NCBI GenBank assembly: GCA_964596165.1
Contig: CAZQTW010000022.1
Coordinates: 1 to 64,000 of the forward strand
DNA from: CAYUQT01 sp964596165
GTDB taxonomy: Bacteria > Planctomycetota > Phycisphaerae > UBA1845 > JAFGLZ01
Direction of reading: 5' to 3'
Length of the DNA stretch: 64,000 nt
In this document: in pieces, positions 42,685 to 51,938 of the stretch
Numbering within the stretch: position 1 is the first letter of the stretch
How the letters are laid out: every line of letters begins with the position of its first letter
The notes under the pieces: model-generated
Database searches by the model: none
The model's input: the letters and a program-made list of their open reading frames with translations, nothing else
Told to the model about the DNA's origin: nothing
Made by a program: the position numbers and the translations under genes

Positions 42685-44249
42685 TGACAAGCCGCGGGTT
42701 GCGGAATGCGCGGGGGTCCACCAGGCCCGAACCGGACGGACGGACGACCTGTCGCCGCAACGGCGTTCGTGCCGGCGCGTTTCCGCTATTCTTGCTTCTG
42801 CTGCCTCTGCTGTCCGGGCTTGAACGCTGCGCCGCGGCCGACGTGCAAAGCCGTCTGAATGCCGCTCTGGCGCGCGGGAAGAAAGAGGGCGCGACGGTCG
42901 GTGTTCGCGTGCTCGATCTGCCCCACGGCGAGGAGGTTTTCAGTTTCAACGCCGACCGTGCATTCACCCCCGCGAGCAACATGAAGCTGGTCACGACGGC
43001 GGCCGCAGTGGACTTGCTGGGATTGGACTTCACGTACAAGACGGTGCTGGCTCGGAAGGGCGACGACCTTCTGATTGTCGGCGCGGGCGATCCCGGTACG
43101 GGCGACCCGAAGTTTGCCGACCAACGCAAGGAGTCGGTGACGGCGATGTTTCAGCGATGGGCAACGGCCCTGAAAGCCGCCGGAGTAACCGAGGTCCGCG
43201 GGGCCCTGTTGTTTGACGACTCCATTTTCGACGACGCGCGAATCAACCCGACCTGGAATACGGCCGAACTGGATACGTGGTACGCGGCTCCCGTCGGCGG
43301 CCTGAACTTCAACGACAACTGCATCGATCTTGTGGTTGAGCCGGCTCACAAGACCGGCGATCCGGTTGTCGTTACGATGATCCCCCCCACCCAAACGGTT
43401 CAGCTCATCAACACCTGTCGAAGCGGGGGTAACGGAACACCGCTGGTTCGACGCAAGCCGGGCGAGGATGTGCTGATCCTGACCGGCCAATGTTCGAAGA
43501 AACGAGGTGTTGCCCCCGTGGCGGTCCACGATCCGGGCAGGCTCTTTGCCGGGGCCTGTCGCGAGGCGTTGGCGGGCGCGGGCATCCGCATTGCCCAATC
43601 GATCAAGCGAACGCGCATCAGACAGGCCGACGGTTCCCTGCCTTCGGACTGGAAGATCATTGCCACGCATGAAACGTCGCTTGGAGACGTCATATCGCGG
43701 TGCAACAAGAGCAGCCAGAACCTCTTCGCGGAGTGCATGCTCAAGACGCTCGGATACTATCACGGCCGCAGCCCAACGGACGCGGCGCCGGTGGGAAGCT
43801 GGACGACAGGCCGGATCGCAATCCGCAAGTTTCTGATGAAGGCCGGTCTGCCGCCCTACGAGTGTGTGATTGACGATGGCAGCGGCCTCAGCCGCGACAA
43901 CCGATTGACTCCCACCCATCTGACCAACGTCCTTCACTACATGTACAATCACCCGGCCCGTGCACAGTTCATGCAGAGCTTGGCCGTCAGCGGCCGAGAG
44001 GGGACGGTCAAGGGGCGAATGAAGGATATTTCCGGACAAGTCTATGCCAAAACCGGATATGTCAGCGGGGCCAGGGCCCTTAGCGGCTACGTATCCGATC
44101 GCAACGGGAAGAACTGGGCGTGTTTCTCGATTCTGTTCAACGGTGTGAAAGGAGGCACCGCATCGTGCGCCGCCATCCAGGATGACATGGTTCGAATCGT
44201 CGCGCAATGGTTGGAGGGCAAATCGCCGGCAACGAAGAACTCGAAGTGA
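42681..44249 (+). CDS. dacB: D-alanyl-D-alanine carboxypeptidase/endopeptidase, PBP4 type
   Basis: This is a peptidase S13 protein of about 520 residues. A basic N-terminal extension is followed by a signal peptide (FPLFLLLLPLLSG, cut near CAAAD). The serine SxxK motif is in FTPASNMKLVTTA, SxN in KSSQNLFAE, and KTG in YAKTGYVSG. The large domain between the first and second motifs is typical of PBP4. It would trim or cleave peptidoglycan cross-links in the periplasm. It has GGAGGA just before two tandem ATGs at 42681 and 42684, and it overlaps the M20 gene. Confidence 0.92.
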   Translation: MMTSRGLRNARGSTRPEPDGRTTCRRNGVRAGAFPLFLLLLPLLSGLERCAAADVQSRLNAALARGKKEGATVGVRVLDLPHGEEVFSFNADRAFTPASNMKLVTTAAAVDLLGLDFTYKTVLARKGDDLLIVGAGDPGTGDPKFADQRKESVTAMFQRWATALKAAGVTEVRGALLFDDSIFDDARINPTWNTAELDTWYAAPVGGLNFNDNCIDLVVEPAHKTGDPVVVTMIPPTQTVQLINTCRSGGNGTPLVRRKPGEDVLILTGQCSKKRGVAPVAVHDPGRLFAGACREALAGAGIRIAQSIKRTRIRQADGSLPSDWKIIATHETSLGDVISRCNKSSQNLFAECMLKTLGYYHGRSPTDAAPVGSWTTGRIAIRKFLMKAGLPPYECVIDDGSGLSRDNRLTPTHLTNVLHYMYNHPARAQFMQSLAVSGREGTVKGRMKDISGQVYAKTGYVSGARALSGYVSDRNGKNWACFSILFNGVKGGTASCAAIQDDMVRIVAQWLEGKSPATKNSK

Positions 44250-44408
44250 CTCATTCCCATCTGTCCGGGAGACAGTTGCGAACGAGGCTGTTGATTCGTA
44301 GGATATAACGCCGGTGGCAAGAATAGCCGATCATCCTAGGACTCCTTCTAGGGGATCGGTATGCCAGAACACCAGTCGTGTCCTCGTGTCGTACGTGAGG
44401 TACGGTGT

Positions 44409-44480
44409 GCCGACGTAGCTCAACGGTAGAGCACGGCTTTCGTAAAGCCGGGGTTGTGGGTTCAAATCCCACCGTCGGCT
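44409..44480 (+). tRNA. tRNA-Thr (anticodon CGT)
   Basis: The acceptor GCCGACG pairs with CGTCGGC. The D stem GCTC/GAGC, the anticodon arm CGGCTTTCGTAAAGCCG with anticodon CGT, and the T arm GTGGGTTCAAATCCCAC all fold. No CCA is encoded after the discriminator T. The gap 44250-44556 contains nothing else. Confidence 0.95.
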
Positions 44481-44556
44481 GTGGTCAAGCAATTCACTAT
44501 GGAGCGCGGTTATCGGTCTCCGGATCGAGAGCGCCATCGTGCGTCGGGTGAACGAC

Positions 44557-45114
44557 ATGAGCGACGACACAAACAAGCCGCTTGAAGAGAATCAAGACAT
44601 CGTTGCCGACCAAGCTCCCGCCGATGTGGATCAGCGATACGCACCGGTTCCGGCCAAAGGCCGAAGCCAGGCGATACTTGTGTATGCGGGTATTGTATGT
44701 CTGATTGTCGGTGCGGTTGCTGGATGGCAGGTTTCCAAGCGGAAGCAGACCCTGATTTCCGTTGTTCGCTTTTTCCAATCCGACCCGCAGAATCGTGAGA
44801 AGTATCCTCAAGCTCTGAACGAATGGGTTGGCGAACTCCGCGGCAAGGGGGGGCCCTACTGCAAGGCCATCGCGGATCTGATTACATCCGAACAGGTGCC
44901 TGATCTTCTCAGGGAGAAGAACATAAGGAATTTCGACGACATGCTCAATGCCGTTGGTGAAGGCGGCGAGTTGGCCTCGGTTTGCGAGGGTGAGATGACC
45001 AACCAACTGAACTATGCCGCCTGGGCACTTGCATTAGGGGGGATCGGGCTGATAGGACTCGATATCCTGCGCGACCGCCAAGCGAAGGCGGCAAGGAAGA
45101 GAACGACGGGCTAG
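44557..45114 (+). CDS. Two-helix membrane protein, unknown
   Basis: The protein of about 185 residues has a polar N terminus and a transmembrane helix near residues 41-60 (AILVYAGIVCLIVGAVAGW). A soluble middle portion with alpha-helical character (REKYPQALNEWVGELRGKGG) follows, then a second helix near residues 150-170 (AAWALALGGIGLIGLDIL) and a basic tail. No domain is recognised. The ribosome site is weak and the start may be a GTG 18 bases earlier. Confidence 0.6.
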   Translation: MSDDTNKPLEENQDIVADQAPADVDQRYAPVPAKGRSQAILVYAGIVCLIVGAVAGWQVSKRKQTLISVVRFFQSDPQNREKYPQALNEWVGELRGKGGPYCKAIADLITSEQVPDLLREKNIRNFDDMLNAVGEGGELASVCEGEMTNQLNYAAWALALGGIGLIGLDILRDRQAKAARKRTTG

Positions 45115-45231
45115 TGGTTGGTCCTTGGCCGCTATCCCGGCAGGGCACGCGTCCGAATACCGCCCCCCGTCCCAACGCGGTTGGCTTTGGGGGCGCCGTC
45201 CCCGTTCCCAAAGGCGCATCTCCACTCCAGA

Positions 45232-46812
45232 CTATTTCGCGTGTCGGATCGTGATGCGACGCTCGACACTCTCGCCGACAGGCACTACGGACACATACCC
45301 GCTGCTTCCCTCCCGGCCAATCGGTTCAAGGCTATGCCCCTTTCCGGCCGGCGTCAGTTCCGCAACGAAACCATTAGGGTACGCTTGTGACGGGACATAG
45401 ATCTGCGAAGGCGTCTTGATCTGAGGCTCCTCAGTCCACCGACATTCGAATGTGCCCGTCGCCGGGTCCAGGCGATAGCTCACGAGTCTGCCTGCCACGG
45501 CCCGTGGGTAAGGCCTTCGAAGCATCTCGAAACACCGGTGTCTCTCGATGTGCCTGTCGGCGTACCAGTAGGTGTTGCCGGCCAGCGTGTCTTCCATGGC
45601 GCGAACCATGGCACGGGCCGCCGGCTTGAACCCGTCTTTGTTTGGAAACGCGCCCCATTCGCCGATCAGCATGGGCATCTTCAAACGTCGTGCGGCCGTC
45701 TGCAATCGCCCCATGATGAACTGAATGCGTCCCTCGTCTGCCGAGCCGACGTCGGACATGTCGGTCACGATGTCATAGGCGTGAGGGGCAAACGCCTGAA
45801 GCGGGTCCGGTGTTCCATCCGGCCCCACTACGGGCTCGAGGCCGCTGGTGACACCGCTGTTGGCCGAGGCGCTGGGTTCGATGAAAAGGATGTGTCGCTT
45901 GTCAACCCGGCGGATCGCATTCGCCACTCGCTGGTACATCGGGCCAAGCTTCGTCCGCTCGAACTGCTGAAAGACCGGCTCGGCGGATTGGGTGACGGAC
46001 CGATAGGCGTCCACATCGCTGAGCCTTTCGTAAAGCTGCGGGCGTCGCTTGGGATCGGCGAGCATCTGGACGAATCCAATCGCGGCAGTAGCACCGCCTT
46101 CCGCCCCGAAAACCTCCATCAGCTTTCGGTTGATCATCGCCTGAGCCACCAGTATCCCCGACCCGATGAACGGTTCATTGAGAAGGTCGTAGCCGATGAC
46201 GGCCGGTTCATCGGCAAAACGCTTGGCAACATGTCCCCAGGCCAACGCAAAACGATCCTGGATCCCCACGCCGTCGGGTCCGGGCTTGTTCGCCCAGAAG
46301 TTGTCGAAGGCCGTCTGGATCTTCGGGCTGACGAGGTATCCGTCGCTCCACACCACGCCCAAGCGACGATCGGGCCGGCCTTCGTCGAGTGTCGCCCAGG
46401 CCGGCGCGCCGTCCCCGCCGGAACATCCTTCACCCCAGAGATCCTGATGCATATCGATCAGGACATAGAGGTCGTTCGCTTTGGCCCACGCGACGCGTTC
46501 GTCGATGCGTCGAAGGTAGTCCTCATCATAGGTGCCGCAGTTGGGCTCGATCGCCGCCCAGATGACGAGCAGGCGGACACAGTTGAAGCCCCATTGTCGC
46601 ATCCGGGCGAAATCCTCACGCGTATGCGAACTCATGTAGTTGGTGGATTTGTGCTTTCCTCCCACGTTGATGCCGTGGGGGACGAACTGCCGTCCGGCGG
46701 AATCAATGAACCGACCGTCCCGGACCGTTATGAATCCGTCGGCCCCCGACATGGGCACGGCAAGAAGGGACAAGACGACAGCCGCGGGCATCGTCCATGT
46801 GTAGCGTTGCAT
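45232..46812 (-). CDS. Secreted GH5 endoglycosylceramidase-like glycosidase
   Basis: This 526-residue protein has a signal peptide (AAVVLSLLAVPMSGADG). The GH5 barrel shows MRQWGFNCVRLLVIWAAIEP and VLIDMHQDLWGEGCSGGDGAPAW, which is typical of endoglycoceramidases. The acid/base Glu is in LLNEPFIG and the nucleophile Glu in IGEWGAFP. The C-terminal strand domain is also in the family plan. It would cut glycolipid or aryl glycosides outside the cell; the true substrate is open. GGAGG lies 9 bases before the ATG at 46812. It follows aroB, about 70 bases away. Confidence 0.88.
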   Translation of the reverse strand: MQRYTWTMPAAVVLSLLAVPMSGADGFITVRDGRFIDSAGRQFVPHGINVGGKHKSTNYMSSHTREDFARMRQWGFNCVRLLVIWAAIEPNCGTYDEDYLRRIDERVAWAKANDLYVLIDMHQDLWGEGCSGGDGAPAWATLDEGRPDRRLGVVWSDGYLVSPKIQTAFDNFWANKPGPDGVGIQDRFALAWGHVAKRFADEPAVIGYDLLNEPFIGSGILVAQAMINRKLMEVFGAEGGATAAIGFVQMLADPKRRPQLYERLSDVDAYRSVTQSAEPVFQQFERTKLGPMYQRVANAIRRVDKRHILFIEPSASANSGVTSGLEPVVGPDGTPDPLQAFAPHAYDIVTDMSDVGSADEGRIQFIMGRLQTAARRLKMPMLIGEWGAFPNKDGFKPAARAMVRAMEDTLAGNTYWYADRHIERHRCFEMLRRPYPRAVAGRLVSYRLDPATGTFECRWTEEPQIKTPSQIYVPSQAYPNGFVAELTPAGKGHSLEPIGREGSSGYVSVVPVGESVERRITIRHAK

Positions 46813-46883
46813 GGCGCAGGCCTCCCCATCATACGTGCGATGTGTCGCACTTCGACAAGCTGTCGTTGATGAAACGCTCCACG

Positions 46884-47975
46884 TCACATCGGCTGAACGG
46901 CCTCGACGCCCGTCCGGATCTGTTCCGGCGTCACATCGGCGACCGTGACCACCCGGCCGACGGCGATCGGAAGGACAAACCGCAGGCGACCACCAACGGC
47001 CTTCTTGTCCTTCTTGATGAACGCCATCATCGCATCGTAGTCGAGGGGCTGTCCCATGCGGACCGGCAATCCCAGGTCCAGCAGGAGCTGACAGAGGCGC
47101 TGTGCATCCGACCTCCGCAACATTCCTCGTGCTACCGCGATTTCGGAGGCGGCAACCATGCCGACCGACACGCACTCCCCGTGCCGAAGAGAGTACCGTT
47201 GATCGGATTCGATGGCGTGGCCGATCGTGTGCCCGAAGTTCAGGATGGCCCGCAGGTCCGATTCTCGCTCATCGGCCGCGACGACTTCCGCCTTGATCCG
47301 GCAGTTCCGCTCGATGAGCTCCGCAAGCACGAGCGGATCGCGGTCGAGGATGCCGTCCCGGTGCGTTTCGTGCCATTCGAAGAGGTCGGCATCGCGAATC
47401 ATGCCATGCTTGACGCTTTCAGCAAGGCCGGCTCGCAGGTCGCGCATTTCAAGTGACTTGAGGGTTTGGGTGTCGATCAACACCATTCGAGGTTGGTGAA
47501 ACGCGCCGATCAGATTCTTGCCGGCCGGGTGATTCACGGCCGTCTTCCCTCCGACGGCGGCGTCGACGTCCGCTTCCAAGGTAGTCGGGACCTGGACGAA
47601 CGGGATGCCCCGCAGCCACGTAGCGGCCACAAACCCCGTCAGATCGCCCACGACGCCACCACCGAGTGCCACCAAGGGCGAATCGCGGCCGATGTCGCCT
47701 CGTGCCAATTCGCCGTACACCTTGGCGGCGGTGTCGAGCGACTTGCTGTGCTCGCCCGGCTTGACGACGATCAGGCACGTCCGATAGCCGGCTCGAGTGA
47801 TTGAGGTCATGACTCGCTCGGCGTATCGCGTCGCCACGTTCTCATCGCTTACGACCGCTGCCGTTGGTGCTGGACAGCAGTCCGATAGTCTGGCCCCAAG
47901 GGAATCCAGGAGATCCGGGCCGATGTAAATCGGGTAAGACCGTTCGCCCAATTCGACCTGTACGGTTCGCGTCAA
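46884..47975 (-). CDS. aroB: 3-dehydroquinate synthase
   Basis: The second step of the shikimate pathway. Features include the NAD-binding GGGVVGDLTGFVAATWLRG and PTTLEADVDAAVGGKTAVNH. The zinc ligands are Glu in GLAESVKHGM, His in FGHTIGHAIE and His in LRHGECVSVGM. The length of 363 residues is normal. The start is a TTG at 47975 with GGGAG about 9 bases upstream; no ATG gives the family N terminus VQVELGERSYPIYIG. A hairpin at 48009-48048 lies in its upstream region. Confidence 0.95.
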   Translation of the reverse strand: MTRTVQVELGERSYPIYIGPDLLDSLGARLSDCCPAPTAAVVSDENVATRYAERVMTSITRAGYRTCLIVVKPGEHSKSLDTAAKVYGELARGDIGRDSPLVALGGGVVGDLTGFVAATWLRGIPFVQVPTTLEADVDAAVGGKTAVNHPAGKNLIGAFHQPRMVLIDTQTLKSLEMRDLRAGLAESVKHGMIRDADLFEWHETHRDGILDRDPLVLAELIERNCRIKAEVVAADERESDLRAILNFGHTIGHAIESDQRYSLRHGECVSVGMVAASEIAVARGMLRRSDAQRLCQLLLDLGLPVRMGQPLDYDAMMAFIKKDKKAVGGRLRFVLPIAVGRVVTVADVTPEQIRTGVEAVQPM

Positions 47976-48446
47976 CGTCGTTTGCTCCCGTTGGGGGGAT
48001 ACTCAACCGGCAGGGCGCCGCACCAACTGCGAAGTGCCGCGCCCTGCCCAGTTATCCTCCCCTTGTCCCTAACACCGCCCATCCGCCCCAACGCGTGTTG
48101 AACGAAACGAGAGGCCTGAAGCAGATGTATCGGACGTACTTCCTTTGGACCACAAGCGGATGCAAACGGAGCGGTTCTGTCTTTGTGAATGGCCCCGCAA
48201 ATGGCCGCTGTCTTGCTGGAAACGCCAATGTTTGCACACTTAAGTGTCGTGATCATCGACGGCAAGTCGTTGTACTTGCGGATCTTATGAGACGTTAAAC
48301 AAGAAGCTACAGCCGCTACGCCGAGCCTTCTACAGAGTGAGACGGTGTCCGTTGAATCACATAAACGCTTATTAAGAAACATTTTATGACTGATGAAGTC
48401 GTCCGTTCAAAGGTCCTTGTGCATCCCTGCGACGATTTCCAAGTGC
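47976..48446. other. Intergenic region with a long hairpin
   Basis: GGCAGGGCGCCGCAC (48009-48023) pairs with GTGCCGCGCCCTGCC (48034-48048) with one mismatch. It stands 33 bases before the aroB start on the minus strand. The remainder has lower GC near 48300-48480, open frames that are not protein-like, and no further signal apart from the folC promoter. Confidence 0.5.
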
Positions 48447-48475
48447 TTGACTGTACGAAGCTAAGCCATTACAAT
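48447..48475 (+). promoter_or_regulatory. folC promoter, apparently leaderless
   Basis: TTGACT (48447-48452) is followed after 17 bases by TACAAT (48470-48475). With the ATG at 48484, transcription would start within one or two bases of the start codon, so the mRNA would be leaderless. Confidence 0.65.
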
Positions 48476-48483
48476 ACCGTTCT

Positions 48484-49881
48484 ATGGCACGGTTGAAAAG
48501 TTCTCCAACGGCTCCAGCTCGCCGCAAGAATGGGACGATTCGGACCTACCGTGCGGCGCTGGAATTCATCAACTCCGCAACCGACTACGAAAAGCAGAGT
48601 CGGATCGGCTACAACCACACTAATTTCAGCTTGAACCGAATGAGCCGCCTTCTGAAGGCGCTCGGCGATCCTCACAAGAAGATTCGCACGGTTCACATTG
48701 CGGGCACTAAGGGCAAAGGCTCGACGGCCACCATGCTGTCGAACATGCTACAAGGGTGTGGTTACCAAGTCGGCCTCTACACTTCGCCTCACCTGATCGA
48801 CCTTCGAGAGCGCATCACCATCAACGGGCAGATGATCAGCGAGGCGGACATGACGAGGATTATCATCAAGATCTCGCCCCTGGTCAAACGGATGGACAAG
48901 GATACGCCGACGTTCTTCGAGATCATGACGGCGGTTGCGTTCGTCTACTTTGTGTCTAAGAAGGTGGACATCGCGGTCATTGAGACCGGTTTGGGGGGAC
49001 GACTGGACTCGACGAACGTCATTAAGCCCGCCGCGTGCGGGATTACCAGCATCAGCTTCGACCATATGTCTCAGTTGGGTGCGACACTGGACAAGATCGC
49101 CGAAGAGAAGGCCGGCATCTTCAAGTCGGGCGTTACGATCGTTTCGGCCCCTCAGGCCCAGGAAGTCAAGCGGGTCCTTCGCAAGGTGGCCACCCGAGTC
49201 GGGGCCGATCTGCGTTTTACGGGCGAAGACATTGAATTCAGCTATCGCTTCGAAAGTTCGAGGGCTGTCGGACCGCACACGCGCGTCTGCCTGACGACCC
49301 CTCAGAGCCGCTTCGAGCACCTTCACGTGCCGCTCCTTGGCGAACACCAGGCGATCAACTGTGGCGTGGCGCTGGGTTTGATGGATGCCCTGAAGGAAAA
49401 GGGATTCAAGATCGACGATCAGAAGGCCATCGAAGGCTTGGCCCGCGTCCGGTTGCCCGGGCGCATGGAGATTATCAGCGAGGACCCGCGGATCCTCGTG
49501 GACGGCGCCCACAATGCGGCCAGTATCGAGGCGCTAATGCGAGCGATCGGTCAGAACATACCCTATGACAGCATGGTCTTGATCTTCGGATGCCAGGGCG
49601 ACAAGGACGTGGATGGGATGTTGCGGCAGATCCAGTACGGGGCCGACAAGGTGATCTTCGCTCCGACATCATCCCCGCGATCGTGTGATCCCGAGACTCT
49701 CGCCGCCCGATTCACCGAAATCAGCGGAAAGATGGCCCAGGTCGCCAGGAATGCCGACGAGGCGCTTTCTATTGCCGGCCATGCCGTCGACCGCGACGAC
49801 CTGATCTGTGTGACGGGCTCATTCTACCTCGTCGGACAGATCAAGAAAGTGGTCCTCAAGCGTCGCAACCTTCGTCGTTGA
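48484..49881 (+). CDS. folC: Folylpolyglutamate synthase/dihydrofolate synthase
   Basis: This 465-residue Mur-ligase-like enzyme adds glutamate to dihydropteroate and folates. The P-loop HIAGTKGKGSTATMLS, the following YTSPHLIDLRERI, the Mur-type GLGGRLDSTNV, the SFDHMSQLG site and DGAHNAAS in the C-terminal domain are all present. There is an N-terminal extension of about 20 residues (MARLKSSPTAPARRKNG). No Shine-Dalgarno is present before the ATG, which fits the predicted leaderless transcript. Confidence 0.95.
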   Translation: MARLKSSPTAPARRKNGTIRTYRAALEFINSATDYEKQSRIGYNHTNFSLNRMSRLLKALGDPHKKIRTVHIAGTKGKGSTATMLSNMLQGCGYQVGLYTSPHLIDLRERITINGQMISEADMTRIIIKISPLVKRMDKDTPTFFEIMTAVAFVYFVSKKVDIAVIETGLGGRLDSTNVIKPAACGITSISFDHMSQLGATLDKIAEEKAGIFKSGVTIVSAPQAQEVKRVLRKVATRVGADLRFTGEDIEFSYRFESSRAVGPHTRVCLTTPQSRFEHLHVPLLGEHQAINCGVALGLMDALKEKGFKIDDQKAIEGLARVRLPGRMEIISEDPRILVDGAHNAASIEALMRAIGQNIPYDSMVLIFGCQGDKDVDGMLRQIQYGADKVIFAPTSSPRSCDPETLAARFTEISGKMAQVARNADEALSIAGHAVDRDDLICVTGSFYLVGQIKKVVLKRRNLRR

Positions 49882-49921
49882 CTTCCGAAGAGCGACCGCA
49901 TTCTCCATACCAAGATACCAC

Positions 49922-49948
49922 CCAGGGCAGCCTCAGCGGCTGCCCTGG
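49922..49948 (+). terminator. Hairpin after folC
   Basis: CCAGGGCAGCC (49922-49932) pairs with GGCTGCCCTGG (49938-49948) over a 5-base loop: a perfect 11-base stem. Only a short T run (GTTT) follows. It is a probable terminator 41 bases past the stop. Confidence 0.65.
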
Positions 49949-50100
49949 ATCGTTTATGGAGGCGAGCGCACACCTGCCGAGCCGGCGACTTGATCTCAAC
50001 CGGTTCTTGGTTCTACCGGCGCTTTGTCGCGGATGAGAGTGCGGATGGGTGGGGAGGGCAAGGACCCTCGCCCTCTCCACCCACCGAGTGCCGTGAATCA

Positions 50101-51249
50101 TCAGGCGCGTTTCGCAAGGACGGTTTGGGCGGCGGTCAGGCCGGCACCCAGGCTGAACCTGTGACCCAGTTCGGCCAACACCAGTTCCAACGCCCCGATC
50201 ATGCCGATCGTGTCCGCAACGTCGACATAGCCCATGTGAGAAACACGGATGACCTTGCCCTTCAAGTGGTCCTGACCGGCGGCCACGTGGAACCCATAGT
50301 CCGCCTTCAGCTTCTTGCGCAACGCCCCTTCGTCCACGCCTGGAGGTACAACCAACCCCGTCACCGAATCTGACGGATCCTTCGCGTAGACCGGCATTCC
50401 GATGGCCTGTGCGGCAGCGCGCGTCGCCTTGGCGAGCAGGGCGGTCCGCGCCCAGACGTTCTCGATCCCTTCCTTGCGGATCATGCCCAGCGTGACCGCC
50501 AGACCTCGGATCATCGCGTTGTTAGGTGTGTACGGCGTGTCGGAATCCACCAGACTCTTACGGTACGCCTTGGGACACAGATAGAAGGAATGCGAGGCGA
50601 ACGAGTCGATCCGCTTCCAGGCCCGCTCGCTTACGGCCAGGAAACCCAGTCCGGGCGGCAGCATCAGGGCCTTTTGGCTGCCGGTCACGACCACATCGAT
50701 TCCCCACGCGTCCGTCTTTACCGGCAAGGCGCCGACGCTCGTGATGCCGTCCACCAGCAGAAGGACATCGTCGCCACGCTCACGCACCACGCCGGCGATT
50801 TTCTCAAGATCGCAGGCCGCTGCCGTGCTCGTCTCCGAATGCGTGACGATAACCGCGCCGATCGTTGAATCGCTCTTGAGCTGCTGCGCTATGACCTCGG
50901 CCTTGGGACCATACCCCCATTCGACGTCGTAGTTCACACTCTCAATGCCGAACGCCGCGCACACCTTGCCCCAGCGTTCGCCGAACTTCCCGCCCCGGGC
51001 CACCAGCGCCTTCCGGCCGGGAGGGCAGCAACCCACGATCGCCGACTCCATCGCCGAGGTTCCCGATCCGGTGATCGTCAGCACGGTCCCGCTCGTCTGG
51101 AACACATACTGAAGACCTTCTGTCACCTGCTTGAACATCGCCTTGAACTCGGGCGTCCGATGGTGCTCGACCGGCTTAGCCATCTCGAGCAGGGCTTCGG
51201 ACGGCACAGAGGTTGGCCCCGGGGTCAATAATCGCAACTTATTCATCAT
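50101..51249 (-). CDS. Class V aminotransferase (serine-pyruvate/alanine-glyoxylate type)
   Basis: This 382-residue PLP enzyme starts LRLLTPGPTSVPSEALL, has GSGTSAMESAI, and the PLP lysine in GSQKALMLPPGLGF. The class V alanine-glyoxylate/serine-pyruvate plan is clear, as in the serine-pyruvate aminotransferases of photorespiration or serine synthesis. The adjacent genes do not include serA, so the exact substrate is uncertain. Two tandem ATGs follow GGAG by 5 bases. Confidence 0.92.
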   Translation of the reverse strand: MMNKLRLLTPGPTSVPSEALLEMAKPVEHHRTPEFKAMFKQVTEGLQYVFQTSGTVLTITGSGTSAMESAIVGCCPPGRKALVARGGKFGERWGKVCAAFGIESVNYDVEWGYGPKAEVIAQQLKSDSTIGAVIVTHSETSTAAACDLEKIAGVVRERGDDVLLLVDGITSVGALPVKTDAWGIDVVVTGSQKALMLPPGLGFLAVSERAWKRIDSFASHSFYLCPKAYRKSLVDSDTPYTPNNAMIRGLAVTLGMIRKEGIENVWARTALLAKATRAAAQAIGMPVYAKDPSDSVTGLVVPPGVDEGALRKKLKADYGFHVAAGQDHLKGKVIRVSHMGYVDVADTIGMIGALELVLAELGHRFSLGAGLTAAQTVLAKRA

Positions 51250-51331
51250 TAATACTCCGCATTATTGCTAAACCATCCGGACACATCGCACCTCGAGCAG
51301 CTTTGCTTGTACGTCTTTTGAGCGGGGGGCG

Positions 51332-51360
51332 ATTATAGTTTGCGAGGCCCGCTGACTCAA
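51332..51360 (-). promoter_or_regulatory. Promoter of the aminotransferase gene
   Basis: On the minus strand TTGAGT (51355-51360) is followed after 17 bases by a perfect TATAAT (51332-51337). The leader is about 75 bases. Confidence 0.65.
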
Positions 51361-51437
51361 CACCATATCTCAAGCTACCTGCGATTGCTGCTCTCTGGAC
51401 TCGGCCTGCGCCTCGGCAGCAGCCCGTGATGAGGGTC

Positions 51438-51487
51438 GTGGCACGGACTTCCAGGCCGTGTTCTCACCGGCGAGGTGCCCGTGCCAC
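51438..51487. repeat. Inverted repeat in the gap before the TadG-like genes
   Basis: GTGGCACGG (51438-51446) pairs with CCGTGCCAC (51479-51487), with smaller palindromic text between. It is a REP-like hairpin. The gap 51250-51938 has no gene besides promoter and upstream motifs. Confidence 0.5.
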
Positions 51488-51801
51488 ACCATTTCGACCA
51501 CTTCTTCCACGGGCCGTTAGCGGTGCACGGCCATCATATCGGTGTTGGCCCTTGCACATGAATGGGCCATCGTCGGCGAGAATGATCATATGGCTGAGAC
51601 CTCTCAAGCCCACGACCGATAACCCCCGCAGAACGTACTGCTTGGAACTAGGGATCCACCGCCAACTAAGCCAGTTTCTCACATGATATCCATGGTAAGG
51701 GGGCAAGGTCACCACCAGCATGGTCTGTGCGACTGACATGTTGGCCATAAGAATGGACAACACCCCACACGCGCCATATTTATCCTATTTTGTCCTAAAT
51801 A

Positions 51802-51852
51802 CCCATTTTCCGCTGGCCGCGCGACGGTCTTATTTGCATATTTTCCCTTAGG
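51802..51852 (+). promoter_or_regulatory. Upstream motifs shared by the two TadG-like genes (copy 1)
   Basis: CCCATTTTCC (51802-51811) and CATATTTTCCCTTAGG (51837-51852) recur before the second TadG-like gene as CCCATTTTCC and CATATTCTCCCTTGG. The second motif stands about 100 bases before the ATG in both. It is possibly a common regulator site. Confidence 0.5.
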
Positions 51853-51938
51853 GCAGAAAGGTGAAGTCCGGCCATACGCGCCCATCGGGTCGGTCATTGG
51901 GTCGGCTCTTGCCCTATAAGCAGAAACGGGGGAAGAAG

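Noticed and set aside
44251..44472. A short minus-strand frame encoding VGFEPTTPALRKP-like text
   Set aside because: It is a well known translation artefact antisense to tRNA genes, here tRNA-Thr.
47972..48382. A 136-codon open frame upstream of aroB
   Set aside because: No ribosome site, no domain, and overlap with a hairpin and the low-GC promoter region; codon use is unlike neighbours.
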